Made by a program: the position numbers and the translations under genes. 64,000 bases of DNA. Source: Alphaproteobacteria bacterium (GTDB taxonomy: Bacteria > Pseudomonadota > Alphaproteobacteria > Rhizobiales > GCA-2746425). Under the pieces are notes generated by a model. It saw only the letters and a program-made list of their open reading frames with translations. It searched no databases and was not told the DNA's origin. Where the stretch lies: positions 434,001 through 498,000 of the forward strand of contig JANSWZ010000001.1 of assembly GCA_024743215.1 (NCBI GenBank). The letters run 5' to 3'. Each line of letters begins with the position of its first letter. Position 1 is the first letter of the stretch. Below are positions 17,977 through 29,582 of this stretch, one piece after another.

Positions 17977-17994
17977 GGTTCGCACCCACAGCTG
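17970..17994 (+). terminator. Hairpin overlapping the acuI stop
   Basis: GGGT (17976-17979) pairs with ACCC (17984-17987) around TCGC, extended by CAGCT (17970-17974) with AGCTG (17990-17994). It begins at the acuI TAG stop and is followed by AATTT, so it is a plausible weak terminator. Confidence 0.45.
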
Positions 17995-18074
17995 CAATTT
18001 GCCTAAAGGTATCATTAATTACGCGCATGCTTGCGAACTGTGCATTCCGTGCCTAAACTGTTGGCAACGTAAAA

Positions 18075-18105
18075 GCGCCACTGGCAATCCGCCAGCGTAA
18101 GGCGC
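18075..18105 (+). promoter_or_regulatory. Leader hairpin just before the ppx ribosome site
   Basis: CTGGC (18081-18085) and GCCAG (18091-18095) form an inner stem; GCGCC (18075-18079) and GGCGC (18101-18105) form an outer one. The structure ends immediately before the GAGGA that serves the GTG start at 18118, so it could influence translation of ppx. Confidence 0.35.
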
Positions 18106-18117
18106 GAGGAAAGTATA

Positions 18118-19650
18118 GTGACGAACAAGGATGGGGTTCCCGGCAATCTGGGCTCATCCTCGCAGGACGCAGAACTTGCGCGCAGGGATATGTCAGACGA
18201 CGCTACAGGTGTCGAACCCATATCTGTTTTGCAGCAGCATAGCGCCCCAGCGAAACCGTTTGACGACCGTGAATCCGCCGAGTCAGGCTCGGGGTTTGCT
18301 GTCATCGGGGTTGCATCGAAGCAGGTTGACTCTGTTTCTGTGTTGGATGAACCGGCACAAAATGCCGGAAAAGCTGAGCGTGATGCGAGGCATCTGAAGG
18401 GTGATGGCGTTAGCGACGCAGCATCCGCTCAGGGAATGGCGAGCATCGACGGTGCCGCCAAAAACAATCCTGATGCAAAGATAGCTTTTGAGAGTGCTGG
18501 GCCGAAACGGCATGGCAGCGCCAGGCACCATAAAAATTACGGCATCGCGAAATCGTCTGAGGGCAAAGTTTCCAAATATGCTGCTTTGGATCTTGGAACG
18601 AATAATTGTCGATTGCTGATTGCCGAACCGCGTGATCAAGGGTTTCGTATCATCGATTCCTTTTCACGTATTGTGCGGTTGGGTGAGGGCATATCAATGA
18701 ACAATCGCCTGAGCGACGATGCATCAGACCGCGCTATTTCAGCGCTTCGTGTCTGCTGGAACAAACTGAAGTACCACAAGGTCGAGAAGGTGCGTCTGAT
18801 CGCAACCGAGGCCTGTCGATCTGCTGAAAACGGTGCTGAATTTCTGCAGCGGGTCTTTCAGGAAATCGGCCTTGAGCTTGAAATCATTGATCGCGAGACG
18901 GAGGCACGTCTGGCGGTAACCGGGTGCTCCTCGCTTGTGGAACCACGTTCTGATGGTGTGGTGCTGTTTGATATTGGCGGTGGTTCATCAGAAATCGTGT
19001 GGTTGGATCGACGTGGGCGCAGAAAGCGCAATCGTCTTGGCGGCACCTTGCGGGCATGGGATTCTCTGCCGGTCGGCGTTGTGACATTGTCCGAGCGTCA
19101 TGATGGAAAGAACGTAACGCGCGACAGCTTTGAGACCATGGTCAATGAAGTGCGGGACATGTTGGTTGCATTTCCAAAACGCCGTGAATTGCAGCAAGCC
19201 CTGTCCCGCGGACGTCACCATCTGCTGGGAACATCAGGCACTGTTACGACGCTTGCCGGTGTGCATCTGGGTTTGCGCCGCTATGACAGGCGCCGAGTTG
19301 ATGGTATGTGGATGAGCAACAATGATGCGGCAACCATGATCGATAAATTGTTGACTTTAAGCTATGAACAGCGGATCGGGCATCCGTGTATCGGGCTTGA
19401 TCGGGCTGATCTGGTGTTGCCGGGCTGCGCCATTTTTGAAGCCATCAGGCGGGAATTTTCCTGCGACCAGTTGCGCGTGGCGGATCGTGGTTTGCGGGAA
19501 GGCATACTGGTTGAACTCATGAGTAAGGATGGCCATGGTCTGTCCCGACGGGGCAATCGCAGCACGCCTTGGCGCCGCAAACGCCCGAGATCAAAAGCCA
19601 AACAACCTGCACATGTAAACGCAAATACGGATGGCACATCTGATGAATAG
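18118..19650 (+). CDS. ppx: Ppx/GppA-family exopolyphosphatase with long N-terminal extension
   Basis: A 510-residue protein. The Ppx/GppA catalytic region (ASKHA fold) starts near residue 153 with [18 protein letters not shown] and continues with the second phosphate loop [12 protein letters not shown] near 284. It hydrolyses polyphosphate or guanosine pentaphosphate. The first roughly 150 residues are of low complexity, rich in Ser, Ala, Asp and Gly, and match no family I know. The C-terminal tail is strongly basic ([11 protein letters not shown]). Family members of this type are usually about 350-500 residues. GTG at 18118 follows GAGGA. The stop overlaps the start of the downstream rRNA methyltransferase gene, so the two are coupled, an arrangement common in alphaproteobacteria. 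Confidence 0.88.
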   Translation: MTNKDGVPGNLGSSSQDAELARRDMSDDATGVEPISVLQQHSAPAKPFDDRESAESGSGFAVIGVASKQVDSVSVLDEPAQNAGKAERDARHLKGDGVSDAASAQGMASIDGAAKNNPDAKIAFESAGPKRHGSARHHKNYGIAKSSEGKVSKYAALDLGTNNCRLLIAEPRDQGFRIIDSFSRIVRLGEGISMNNRLSDDASDRAISALRVCWNKLKYHKVEKVRLIATEACRSAENGAEFLQRVFQEIGLELEIIDRETEARLAVTGCSSLVEPRSDGVVLFDIGGGSSEIVWLDRRGRRKRNRLGGTLRAWDSLPVGVVTLSERHDGKNVTRDSFETMVNEVRDMLVAFPKRRELQQALSRGRHHLLGTSGTVTTLAGVHLGLRRYDRRRVDGMWMSNNDAATMIDKLLTLSYEQRIGHPCIGLDRADLVLPGCAIFEAIRREFSCDQLRVADRGLREGILVELMSKDGHGLSRRGNRSTPWRRKRPRSKAKQPAHVNANTDGTSDE

Positions 19651-20383
19651 TAATTCCAGAGGGTCTGGCGGAAAACGTGGCACGGGTGGCTATCGTGGCC
19701 TTTCAGTGCGTGTGAAGTCAGCACGCGGGCGCAAAATCTCGTCGACCAAATGGCTGCAGCGCCATCTCAATGATCCTTATGTGCAGCGCTCAAAGATTGA
19801 TGGACTGCGCTCCAGGGCTGCCTACAAGATTCTGGAAATTGACGAAAAATATAATTTGTTGCGCAAGGGTCATCGCATTGTTGATCTGGGGGCAGCCCCA
19901 GGTGGCTGGTCACAGGTGGCTGCGGAGAAGGTCGGCAGTCACATTGATGACATTCGCGTGGTTGGGATTGATTATCTATCCATGGAACCTTTGCCGGGCG
20001 TGACGCTTTTGGAAAAAGACTTTCTGGATGATGATGCACCTGATCAGTTGCGTGAAGCGCTGGGCGGACATATGGCCGATCTGGTTCTGTCTGATATGGC
20101 TGCACCAACCACCGGGCATAAGCAGACAGACCACATGCGCATCATTCAATTGTGTGAAGTCGCCGTTGAATTTGCGCGTGAAGTGCTCAAACCAGGCGGT
20201 GCCTTTGTCGCAAAGGTATTTCAGGGGGGCACGGAACATACCTTGCTGAATGAATTGAAGCGTGATTTCAAAAAGGTGGGGCACTACAAGCCACCAGCCA
20301 GCCGAAAAGACTCAGCTGAAACCTATCTGATTGCCAGAGAATACCGGGGCCGTGACTTGAAAGTTGACACGGAAGCGGAATAA
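19643..20383 (+). CDS. rlmE: 23S rRNA (uridine-2'-O-)-methyltransferase RlmE
   Basis: A 246-residue FtsJ-type methyltransferase. Seen are the SAM-binding [14 protein letters not shown] (near 80) and the K-D-K-E catalytic elements of Fts[31 protein letters not shown] and [10 protein letters not shown]. It methylates U2552 in the ribosomal A loop. The N terminus has a glycine/arginine-rich stretch (about residues 1-35), as in other alphaproteobacterial members. It overlaps the ppx stop; ATG at 19643 is preferred because GGATGG lies 8 bases upstream, and ATG at 19631 is an alternative. Confidence 0.92.
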   Translation: MNSNSRGSGGKRGTGGYRGLSVRVKSARGRKISSTKWLQRHLNDPYVQRSKIDGLRSRAAYKILEIDEKYNLLRKGHRIVDLGAAPGGWSQVAAEKVGSHIDDIRVVGIDYLSMEPLPGVTLLEKDFLDDDAPDQLREALGGHMADLVLSDMAAPTTGHKQTDHMRIIQLCEVAVEFAREVLKPGGAFVAKVFQGGTEHTLLNELKRDFKKVGHYKPPASRKDSAETYLIAREYRGRDLKVDTEAE

Positions 20384-20409
20384 AGGCGCTTTTCGCATTT
20401 GCAACATAG

Positions 20410-21975
<1,566 letters not shown>

Positions 21976-22039
21976 GGCGCCTGACGATAGTTAAAGCTGG
22001 TGGCGTTTGTCATCAGCAAATTAGTGGATAGTATTTTCA

Positions 22040-23332
22040 ATGAGACTTGGCGGACGCATACAGGCAGCGATCGAGGTAATGGAAGATGTCCAGAACCGGC
22101 GGCGGCCTATTTCGGAGGCTTTGAAGGATTGGGGATTGGCCCATCGGTTTGCCGGCTCTGGTGACCGGGCTTTTATCGGCAATCTGGCCTATGATGCTCT
22201 GCGTTGGCGCGCATCGACACGCTGGATCATGGACAGCGATAAAGCATCCTCTTTGATCTTTGGGACGGTGGTCTACCGGTGGAACCAAAGCTGGCAGGAG
22301 TTGGAAACGACTTTTGAGGGCGACAAGTTTGCGCCACCACTTCCTGGAAAATCAAAACGGGAGGCGGCAGATGCCAGACGCCTGTCCGATGCGCCAGAGT
22401 GGATACAGGCCGACTTGCCCAAATGGCTTGTGCCGCATTTTCAATCCAACTTTTCTGATGAATGGATTGCCGAAGCTCAGGCCCTTTCTGGCAGGCCGCC
22501 GCTGGATTTGCGGGTCAACACACTGAAATCGGATCGCGGGACAGAATTGACCGCTTTGCAGTCATTGGGTGCCGAATTAACGGACATATCCTCCACGGGA
22601 TTGCGTATTCCACCTTCGGATGGCGCGCGCCGGCATCCCAATGTGCAGGTCGAGGAATCCTATCAATTGGGCCGGATCGAGATTCAGGATGAGGCCAGTC
22701 AGATTGCTTCTGAACTGATCTATGCCCAGCCAGACGAAACCATTTTGGACTTTTGTGCCGGAGCTGGTGGCAAAACCCTGGCGCTGGCTGCTGCCATGAA
22801 GAACACGGGCAAGCTTTATGCCTATGACAATGACCGAAACCGGCAAGCGGGTATCTTTGAGCGTCTGGAACGGGCAGGGGCAAGCCAGACCATTGTTCTG
22901 AAACCGGATGATGGCCGATTGGCAGGGCTGCTTGGCGCTTGTGATCGTGTCGTGGTGGACGCTCCTTGCACCGGGTCAGGTACATGGCGGCGCAAACCTG
23001 ATGCCAAGTGGCGGTTGACCGACAAGCAATTGCTGGCACGGCAGGAAGAGCAACAGGTTGTGCTGGAAGAGGCTGCGCCTTTTGTGCGCAATGAAGGCTT
23101 TCTTGTTTACATGACCTGCAGCGTATTGGCTGCTGAAAACGAAGATAGTGTTGCTGGTTTTCTGAATGAAAACCCGGCTTTTGAGCTGGTTTCAGCTGGT
23201 GAAGTCTGGCAAGACGTTTTCGGTTTTGACAAGCCGCAGCCATGGTCTGCCGACATGATGTCAATTACTCTTACACCTGCGTCTACGGCCACTGACGGGT
23301 TCTATTTTGCGGTGATGCAAAAAGTATCTTGA
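22040..23332 (+). CDS. rsmB: 16S rRNA (cytosine-967-C5)-methyltransferase-like (RsmB family)
   Basis: A 430-residue RNA m5C methyltransferase. The N-terminal region (about 1-140) resembles the NusB-like part of RsmB. The catalytic half has the SAM loop LDFCAGAGGKTLALAA (near 235) and the two conserved cysteines in VVDAPCTGSGTWRRKP and VYMTCSVLAAENE. It modifies 16S rRNA. Annotation as RsmB rather than another NOL1/NOP2/Sun member is by length and context. It ends at a strong hairpin facing the convergent RlmD-like gene. Confidence 0.85.
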   Translation: MRLGGRIQAAIEVMEDVQNRRRPISEALKDWGLAHRFAGSGDRAFIGNLAYDALRWRASTRWIMDSDKASSLIFGTVVYRWNQSWQELETTFEGDKFAPPLPGKSKREAADARRLSDAPEWIQADLPKWLVPHFQSNFSDEWIAEAQALSGRPPLDLRVNTLKSDRGTELTALQSLGAELTDISSTGLRIPPSDGARRHPNVQVEESYQLGRIEIQDEASQIASELIYAQPDETILDFCAGAGGKTLALAAAMKNTGKLYAYDNDRNRQAGIFERLERAGASQTIVLKPDDGRLAGLLGACDRVVVDAPCTGSGTWRRKPDAKWRLTDKQLLARQEEQQVVLEEAAPFVRNEGFLVYMTCSVLAAENEDSVAGFLNENPAFELVSAGEVWQDVFGFDKPQPWSADMMSITLTPASTATDGFYFAVMQKVS

Positions 23333-23345
23333 AGGTGTGTGCTGA

Positions 23346-23374
23346 TGGATACTCGGACTTGTTCCGAGTATCCA
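23346..23374. terminator. Bidirectional terminator between rsmB and the RlmD-like gene
   Basis: TGGATACTCGGA (23346-23357) and TCCGAGTATCCA (23363-23374) form a perfect 12-bp stem with a 5-nt loop in the 68-nt gap between convergent genes. No clear T-run, but the stability and position make a two-way terminator likely. Confidence 0.7.
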
Positions 23375-23400
23375 CCGATGCCATTGGTTCTTCTGTATCT

Positions 23401-24657
23401 TTAACGCTCGAAAGTCGCTGCCAATTCGATGTGCGGGGACCAGAGGAATTGGTCGACTGGCTGCAGTGACTTCATTTCAAAGCCGCCATCAATCAGAATT
23501 CGGGCATCCCGTGCAAAGCTGACAGGGTTGCACGATATGGCTGCAATGCGGCCCACACCTGATTTCACCAATTGCTCACACTGCGCGCTTGCACCTGCAC
23601 GTGGTGGATCAAACAATACGCCGTCGATTTTTTTCAATTCCATATGAGACATCGGGTGTTTGAACAGATCACGCCGCAAGGTTTTGATTTTTTTTATTTT
23701 TCTGGTTCGCGAAGCGGTTTTATTCAATGCATCAAGAGCGCTCTGTTCGGTCTCTACAGCCAAAACTGTGGCGAATTTGGCCATTGGCAAAGTAAAGGTT
23801 CCAATACCACAGAACAAATCTGCACAGGATCTACAGCCCTTCAAAAACGCAACTGCGTGATTGATGAGAGCTGCTTCAGCCTCGGATGTTGCCTGCAGGA
23901 AGGCACCTGGTGGAACTGACAACTCAAAGCCATCACTTTCGATGACATCATCACCCTGATCCATGCTGGCCAATTCATCATTCAGTATGACTTTCCAAAA
24001 TGGTGAGGTGGCGTTCCACATTTCTTCAAGCTGATGCCGATTTTTGCCGGGCGAACGGCCTGTCGACTCGATCGTAACCCCGTTCTGGCCGAGCGTCGCA
24101 ATCATCCGGTCTTCGTGTTTGGCACGTATTGCCAGCGCGGCCAGACGTCCAAGATTGCCCGTACTCTTCTTGCTGCCGGGCTTTGGAACCAGTTGTTGTT
24201 CCAGAAGCGGATGCAGGATGGGACATTCCTGAGGCGACACGATTTCGTTTGATTTTCTGGCATGGAAACCAAGATGTACACCGTCTTTTGCAGCTTTGAA
24301 TGAAAAGGCCGCGCGACGCCTTGTCCCTGGAGCTACGGGTATCGGGTCCGGCACCGGGAACGTGATCCCGTTCTTACGCAGCACGTTTTCAACCTGCTGG
24401 CGTTTCCACTCCAGATAACTCGCTGGCTTCATGTGTTGCAACGAGCAGCCACCGCAGGTCCCAAAATGGCGACAGGCTGGCTCAACCCTGTCTGCACTTG
24501 GCTCCAGAATATCTATGACTTCGCCGCGGCCCTTGTCGACATAGGCGCGCACAGTTTCGCCCGGCAGGGTGTAGGGGATAAAAATCGGTCCGTCTTCTGT
24601 ACGCGCAACGCCGTCGCCTTCGCGCCCCAGATGGTCGATTGTAAGGGTCTTGATCAT
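23401..24657 (-). CDS. 23S rRNA (uracil-5-)-methyltransferase, RlmD/RumA family
   Basis: A 418-residue protein. It has an N-terminal TRAM-like RNA-binding domain (about 1-55), cysteines for a 4Fe-4S cluster (CRHFGTCGGCSLQH near 62-75, plus CP near 158), the SAM motif CADLFCGIGTFTLP (near 290), and the catalytic region FDPPRAGAS with AISCNPVSFARD near the C terminus. RlmD and RlmC use SAM to form 5-methyluridine in 23S rRNA. Which uridine is modified cannot be stated. It overlaps the upstream TlyA-like gene by 4 nt (ATGA) and is the last gene of a long minus-strand run. Confidence 0.87.
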   Translation of the reverse strand: MIKTLTIDHLGREGDGVARTEDGPIFIPYTLPGETVRAYVDKGRGEVIDILEPSADRVEPACRHFGTCGGCSLQHMKPASYLEWKRQQVENVLRKNGITFPVPDPIPVAPGTRRRAAFSFKAAKDGVHLGFHARKSNEIVSPQECPILHPLLEQQLVPKPGSKKSTGNLGRLAALAIRAKHEDRMIATLGQNGVTIESTGRSPGKNRHQLEEMWNATSPFWKVILNDELASMDQGDDVIESDGFELSVPPGAFLQATSEAEAALINHAVAFLKGCRSCADLFCGIGTFTLPMAKFATVLAVETEQSALDALNKTASRTRKIKKIKTLRRDLFKHPMSHMELKKIDGVLFDPPRAGASAQCEQLVKSGVGRIAAISCNPVSFARDARILIDGGFEMKSLQPVDQFLWSPHIELAATFER

Positions 24658-25406
24658 GTGTCGTTGTATCCGGGTGTCCTGATCGCAATCAGGAACTCCT
24701 GATTTCCGTCACCGCCTGAAATTGGAGATTTGGTGAGGCCGATAATTTGGCATTGTTGGTCTGCTTCCAGCCAATGGGCGATTTTTTGCGCGCTGGCAAG
24801 AGCAAGAGCCGGATCTGATACAATTCCACCTTTTCCCAATTGACCTTTGCCGACTTCAAATTGGGGTTTGATCAAGAAGAGACCGACAGAGCCTGGATCA
24901 GCCAGAGACAGGATTGGTGGCAGGGCAAGGGTCAGGGAAATGAAGCTGACATCACTGACCACAAACGACACAGGGAATGGCAGGTCTTCTGACTTCAGAT
25001 TGCGTGCGTTCAAACCCTCGACACTGGTGACGCGATGATCCGCCTCGATTGCGGGATGGAGTTGTCCATGGCCAACGTCAAAGGCAAAGACTGCGTTTGC
25101 GCCTTCTTCCAACAAGATCTGGGTAAACCCGCCAGTGCTGGCACCAACGTCGATACAGTTTCTGCCAACTGGTGACAGTTCAAAGGTTTTCAGTCCGTGT
25201 TTCAGTTTCAGTGCTGCACGGGACACGTATTGGCTAGCCGGATCACTGAGTTCGATTACGTCCGAAGCGGTCACATTTTGCGACGCTTTTTTGCTTATTG
25301 CTCCATTGAGAGTGACCGCGCCACGCAGAATTGCATCCCGCGCTCTGGCTCGGCTGGGCAGCAGACCACGATTCACAAGTTCAAGATCAAGGCGTGCTTT
25401 GCTCAA
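24654..25406 (-). CDS. tlyA: TlyA-family rRNA 2'-O-methyltransferase / hemolysin-like
   Basis: A 250-residue protein. An S4 RNA-binding domain (about 1-65: RLDLELVNRGLLPSRARARDAI) is followed by an FtsJ-like methyltransferase domain (about 75-245: NCIDVGASTGGFTQILLEEGA). TlyA methylates the 2'-OH of cytidines in 16S/23S rRNA; the name hemolysin is historical. The start appears to be TTG at 25406, overlapping the SCO1 stop in a TTGA junction; the stop overlaps the RlmD-like start in ATGA. The three genes are therefore probably translated as a coupled set. Confidence 0.88.
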   Translation of the reverse strand: MSKARLDLELVNRGLLPSRARARDAILRGAVTLNGAISKKASQNVTASDVIELSDPASQYVSRAALKLKHGLKTFELSPVGRNCIDVGASTGGFTQILLEEGANAVFAFDVGHGQLHPAIEADHRVTSVEGLNARNLKSEDLPFPVSFVVSDVSFISLTLALPPILSLADPGSVGLFLIKPQFEVGKGQLGKGGIVSDPALALASAQKIAHWLEADQQCQIIGLTKSPISGGDGNQEFLIAIRTPGYNDT

Positions 25407-25999
25407 GAACCAACTGCGATGAGGTTTGAGAGTTTCTCCCGGGCAACCTCAGCGTCTTCACCATAGGCAATGGTGCCTTGGAAGGTGCCATCCGCATTCA
25501 TCAAGAAGACGCTTGCGGTGTGATTCATGGTGTAATCGTCGTCTTCAAGCGCAACACGTTCGGCAACAACGCCGTAGGATTTTACGGTTGCCTGAACCTG
25601 CTCTTCCGAACCGGTCAGGCCTGTGATCTTGTCGGAAAACACCGTGACATAATCCTTGAGCATTTCGGGCGTGTCACGCTCTGGATCAACTGTTACAAAT
25701 GCAAATCCCATTTTGTCGGCTTCCGCGCCCAACCCTTCAATCCAACCTGCCATTTCATAGAGGCTGGTTGGACAGATTTCAGGGCAATGGGTGAAGCCAA
25801 AAAACAGGGCGTAGGGCTTGTTATCAAACATGGTCTGATCAACCGACTGACCATTGTGATCAACAAGGGTAAAGGGTCCGCCAATCTGGGCAAATGTTAT
25901 GGAATTGGAACCTGGTTTTTGTTCTTGCCAGGTCATGTAACCGACGCCGACGAGAACAATGGCTACCAACGCCCATGTGACAATTCTGAAAGACTTCAT
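25403..25999 (-). CDS. SCO1/SenC family copper chaperone
   Basis: A 198-residue protein with one N-terminal membrane anchor (about 5-25) and a periplasmic thioredoxin-like domain. The copper-binding CPEIC (in GFTHCPEICPTSLYEM) and the distal histidine (NHTASVFLM) are both present. SCO proteins deliver copper to the CuA site of cytochrome c oxidase. No oxidase gene is nearby. The ATG at 25999 is preferred, placing the membrane anchor at the very N terminus. It heads the coupled SCO1-TlyA-RlmD group. Confidence 0.92.
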   Translation of the reverse strand: MKSFRIVTWALVAIVLVGVGYMTWQEQKPGSNSITFAQIGGPFTLVDHNGQSVDQTMFDNKPYALFFGFTHCPEICPTSLYEMAGWIEGLGAEADKMGFAFVTVDPERDTPEMLKDYVTVFSDKITGLTGSEEQVQATVKSYGVVAERVALEDDDYTMNHTASVFLMNADGTFQGTIAYGEDAEVAREKLSNLIAVGS

Positions 26000-26088
26000 T
26001 ACACATCCAATTGGTCTATGGAACAATTAATGGCGCGTCTCAAATCGACCGCCTGTGAAGAGCAGATATCAAGCTGAAGCTGTTGCCT

Positions 26089-27465
26089 CTATATACGGGC
26101 TTCCGGTTGAAATTCAACGCTTTGATCTGCCTCAACGGTTTCGTCCATGGAATATCCGAAATCACTCAACTGAACTGCTGTCTGTGCCTCCTCCAACTCG
26201 TTTGCTTCTGCGATTGTTTCCGGGATGAGAAGATCGGCATCGAGGTCAATGGCCTCATCATAAGTCATTGCAATAACCGGCGCCGTAGATGCCAGATCAA
26301 AGTCTTCTCTGTTTTTCTGTGTCGCGGCCTTGTTTTCCGATACGCGCCATATCAGGTAACCAACCATCACGATCTGCACCATCGCGATTGACAGGAACAA
26401 GGCGCCAGGGCCGGTTTGTGCCATCAGAAATGAGGCAACCAGTGGGCCGATGGTGGATCCAATTCCAAATGCCAACAGCAAGCCTGATGAGGTTTCAACA
26501 TAGGTATCCGGCTCGCAATGATCGAAGGCATGGGCAACTGCAATTGCGTAGGTTGAGTGGGTGAATACACCAACCATGAAAACAAGGGACAGAAAGCTCC
26601 AGCGGGAATCGCCTTCAATCAGCCCCAAAAGGGTGCAGAAAATGGCAGATCCGATGCCAAGGAAGACAATTACCAAACGTCGATCAAATTTGTCTGAAGC
26701 GCGCCCTAGGGGCCATTGAGCCACTGCGCCACCGCCAATCATGACAGCGGAGAAAATGGCCGCAAAGCTGGTGTCGAAGCCGCGTCCAGTGGCAAAGACC
26801 GGCGCCAGCATCCAGCTGGTGCCAGCCGACACCCCAATCAACAGAGCAGAAACAAAGGCTGCGGGGGAGGTGTCATAAAGTTGTTTGGGTCGAAATCGAA
26901 CCAGTGTGATGGGTGCGGGCTGTGTTGCAGTTGTCATGGTGACCGGAATGACTGCAACTGACACCACGATTGAAGCCACGACGAACAAGGTAAATCCTTC
27001 CACCGATGCAAAAGCCGTGGCGAGCTGGCCAGCCATGGTGGCGCCAAGCGCAACCACGATATAGGTGGACATGATGAGCCCGCGGTTTTCGTTCGTGGCG
27101 CGTTCATTCAGCCAGCTTTCAATCACAACGTAGAAAGCGGCGATGCAAAAGCCAGTGATGAAACGGAAAACAGACCAGGCAACTTCGTCGATCAACAAAG
27201 GGTGCAGGAGTGCTACCGCTGAGGCCAGAGAAACCATGGCGGCATAGGCGCGTATGTGTCCGCCCCGCAATATGAGAAAGGGGCCAACCAGGCAGCCGAC
27301 AACGAACCCGCCAAAATAGAAAGAGATGCTGATGCCGATTGCAAGCGTGCCGAAGCCTTCAATCTGGGCGCGCAGAGGCACCAAGGCGCTCTGTAGCCCG
27401 TGACCGAAAAGGATCATGGCTACTGCGAGTAAAATTATGCCGATAGAGCTAATAGATTTGAACAT
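26089..27465 (-). CDS. Major facilitator superfamily transporter (YcaD-like) with acidic tail
   Basis: A 458-residue protein with about 12 membrane helices over residues 1-385. The helix 2-3 loop is GPFLILRGGHIRAYAAM, and WLNERATNENRGLIMSTYI lies in the region between helices 4 and 6, as in the YcaD group of MFS proteins. After the last helix comes a roughly 70-residue tail rich in Asp and Glu (for example DEAIDLDADLL and EANELEEAQ), probably cytoplasmic. The substrate is unknown. ATG at 27465 is chosen over one 13 codons earlier because it begins just before the first helix. It lies between dxs and SCO1 on the same strand. Confidence 0.85.
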   Translation of the reverse strand: MFKSISSIGIILLAVAMILFGHGLQSALVPLRAQIEGFGTLAIGISISFYFGGFVVGCLVGPFLILRGGHIRAYAAMVSLASAVALLHPLLIDEVAWSVFRFITGFCIAAFYVVIESWLNERATNENRGLIMSTYIVVALGATMAGQLATAFASVEGFTLFVVASIVVSVAVIPVTMTTATQPAPITLVRFRPKQLYDTSPAAFVSALLIGVSAGTSWMLAPVFATGRGFDTSFAAIFSAVMIGGGAVAQWPLGRASDKFDRRLVIVFLGIGSAIFCTLLGLIEGDSRWSFLSLVFMVGVFTHSTYAIAVAHAFDHCEPDTYVETSSGLLLAFGIGSTIGPLVASFLMAQTGPGALFLSIAMVQIVMVGYLIWRVSENKAATQKNREDFDLASTAPVIAMTYDEAIDLDADLLIPETIAEANELEEAQTAVQLSDFGYSMDETVEADQSVEFQPEARI

Positions 27466-27561
27466 TTTTAAACGCCCAGCACTTGAAAAAAACAAGCCAA
27501 TCACAAAACGAATATGGCTGTTGAAATTTCTACTTAGTGAAGGTTTTAGCCAGACACTGTA

Positions 27562-29487
27562 TCAGGCGCGACGTATCAGTTCGCTTTTTTGCAATCCAAG
27601 CGCTTTTGTTGCGGTGTCGACAATCGCGCCCGCATCCAGCTGAGCGGCTGCATACATGACGTCGGGCTTATCCTGATCGATGTATGTATCAGGTAAGGTC
27701 ATGGGTCGGAATTTCACCGCACCGTCCAAAAATCCGTTCAGGGTCAGGAAGTTTGCCACATGGCTGCCAAATCCGCCAACAGAGCCCTCTTCAACGGTAA
27801 TCAGCACTTCATGATTGCGGGCCAGATCAGCGATCATGTCTGTATCAAGAGGTTTGGCGAAACGCGCATCGGCAACCGTGGTTGAAAGCCCCAGGGCATT
27901 CAGCCTCTCGGCGGCCTGGAGGCTTTCCCCCAATCGTCCACCAAAGGACAGAAGCGCAATCTTGGTGCCTTCCTGTAAAACCCGACCTTTTCCGATTTCC
28001 AGAATCTGGCCACGGTCCGGTAATTCAACTCCCAAACCTTCTCCACGCGGGTAACGGAAGGAAATCGGGCCTTCATCATAGGCTGCTGCGGTGGCTACCA
28101 TGTGGCGTAATTCAGCTTCATCGCCAGCGGCCATGACCACAAATTTAGGCAGACAGGCAAGATATGCAATGTCGAACGAACCAGCATGTGTTGGGCCGTC
28201 GGCGCCTACAAGCCCGGCGCGGTCGATCGGAAAGCGCACTGGGAGCTGCTGAATGGACACATCATGCACCACCTGATCATAGGCGCGTTGCAGGAATGTT
28301 GAATAGATTGCCACAAATGGTTTGTAGCCATCTGATGCCAGTCCCGCTGCAAAGGTAACGGCATGTTGCTCTGCAATGCCTACGTCGAAGGTTCGCGTGG
28401 GGAATGATTCTTCAAACAGGTCTATTCCGGTGCCCGATGGCATGGCTGCGGTGATGCCAACAATCTTGTCGTCGCGTTGTGCCTCATCGACCAGACTGCT
28501 GCCAAAAACTCTGGTGTAGGATGGCGCATTCGGAATGGATTTTGCCTGTTCACCGGTGATGACGTTGAACTTGGAAACGCCATGATATTTGTCGGTTGAG
28601 GCTTCGGCAGGTGCGTAGCCCTTGCCCTTTTTTGTGACAATGTGCAGCAAAATGGGGCCTTTGTCGGCCTCTTTGATGTTCTTGAGAACCGGCAGCAGAT
28701 GGTCAAAATTGTGGCCATCCACCGGGCCCACATAGAAGAATCCGAGTTCCTCGAACAGGGTTCCGCCTGTAAAGAAGCTTCGGGTAAATTCTTCTGTTTT
28801 GCGGGCGTTGCGCTGAATAAATTTCGGCAGATGACTGGTCAGGGCCTTTGCCGCTTCGCGGATGCCGATATAGGTGCGTCCTGATACAAGGCGCGCCAAA
28901 TAGGCGCTCATGGCACCCACTGGGGGGGCAATGGACATGTCATTGTCGTTCAGAATGACGATCTGTCGGGCATCTACAGCACCGGCATTGTTCATCGCTT
29001 CATAGGCCATGCCGGCAGACATCGATCCATCGCCAATGACGGATATAACTTTATGGGACTTGCCATCCAGATCACGGGCAGCTGCCATTCCCAGTCCAGC
29101 TGAAATTGATGTAGAGGAGTGCGCGGCCCCAAACGGATCGTAGACGCTTTCGTTGCGTTTGGTGAACCCGGAGAGGCCACCGCCCTGACGAACAGTGCGA
29201 ATGCGGTCGCGCCTGCCGGTAAGAATTTTGTGAGGATAGCATTGGTGGCCGACATCCCAGATAATTCGGTCGTCAGGGGTGTCAAACAGATAGTGTAGGG
29301 CTATTGTCAGCTCTACCACACCAAGGCCGGCGCCCAGATGACCGCCGGTTACCGAAACGGCATCCAGCATTTCGATCCGCAGTTCTTCGGCCAGTTGTGG
29401 AAGGTCAGCCTCCGCGATTTTTTTCAATTCGTCAGGAGTATTCACCTGATCCAGCAGCGGGGTTTCCGGTCTTGTGCTCACGGACAT
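27562..29487 (-). CDS. dxs: 1-deoxy-D-xylulose-5-phosphate synthase
   Basis: A 641-residue thiamine diphosphate enzyme of full family length. It has the ThDP-binding [18 protein letters not shown] (near 155), the catalytic histidine region [21 protein letters not shown] near 50, and the transketolase-like pyrimidine domain ([14 protein letters not shown] near 375). It joins pyruvate and glyceraldehyde-3-phosphate as the first step of the MEP isoprenoid pathway. It lies downstream of xseB and a pirin gene; xseB-dxs proximity is common in Hyphomicrobiales. Confidence 0.96.
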   Translation of the reverse strand: MSVSTRPETPLLDQVNTPDELKKIAEADLPQLAEELRIEMLDAVSVTGGHLGAGLGVVELTIALHYLFDTPDDRIIWDVGHQCYPHKILTGRRDRIRTVRQGGGLSGFTKRNESVYDPFGAAHSSTSISAGLGMAAARDLDGKSHKVISVIGDGSMSAGMAYEAMNNAGAVDARQIVILNDNDMSIAPPVGAMSAYLARLVSGRTYIGIREAAKALTSHLPKFIQRNARKTEEFTRSFFTGGTLFEELGFFYVGPVDGHNFDHLLPVLKNIKEADKGPILLHIVTKKGKGYAPAEASTDKYHGVSKFNVITGEQAKSIPNAPSYTRVFGSSLVDEAQRDDKIVGITAAMPSGTGIDLFEESFPTRTFDVGIAEQHAVTFAAGLASDGYKPFVAIYSTFLQRAYDQVVHDVSIQQLPVRFPIDRAGLVGADGPTHAGSFDIAYLACLPKFVVMAAGDEAELRHMVATAAAYDEGPISFRYPRGEGLGVELPDRGQILEIGKGRVLQEGTKIALLSFGGRLGESLQAAERLNALGLSTTVADARFAKPLDTDMIADLARNHEVLITVEEGSVGGFGSHVANFLTLNGFLDGAVKFRPMTLPDTYIDQDKPDVMYAAAQLDAGAIVDTATKALGLQKSELIRRA

Positions 29488-29582
29488 GCTTTCTCAATTT
29501 TCGCGTTTCCGCTCGCGGACTATCTGGTCGCTGCGCTGTGCGATTTATGCATTGATCGTGACACATATATGTCCCTTGTTGT

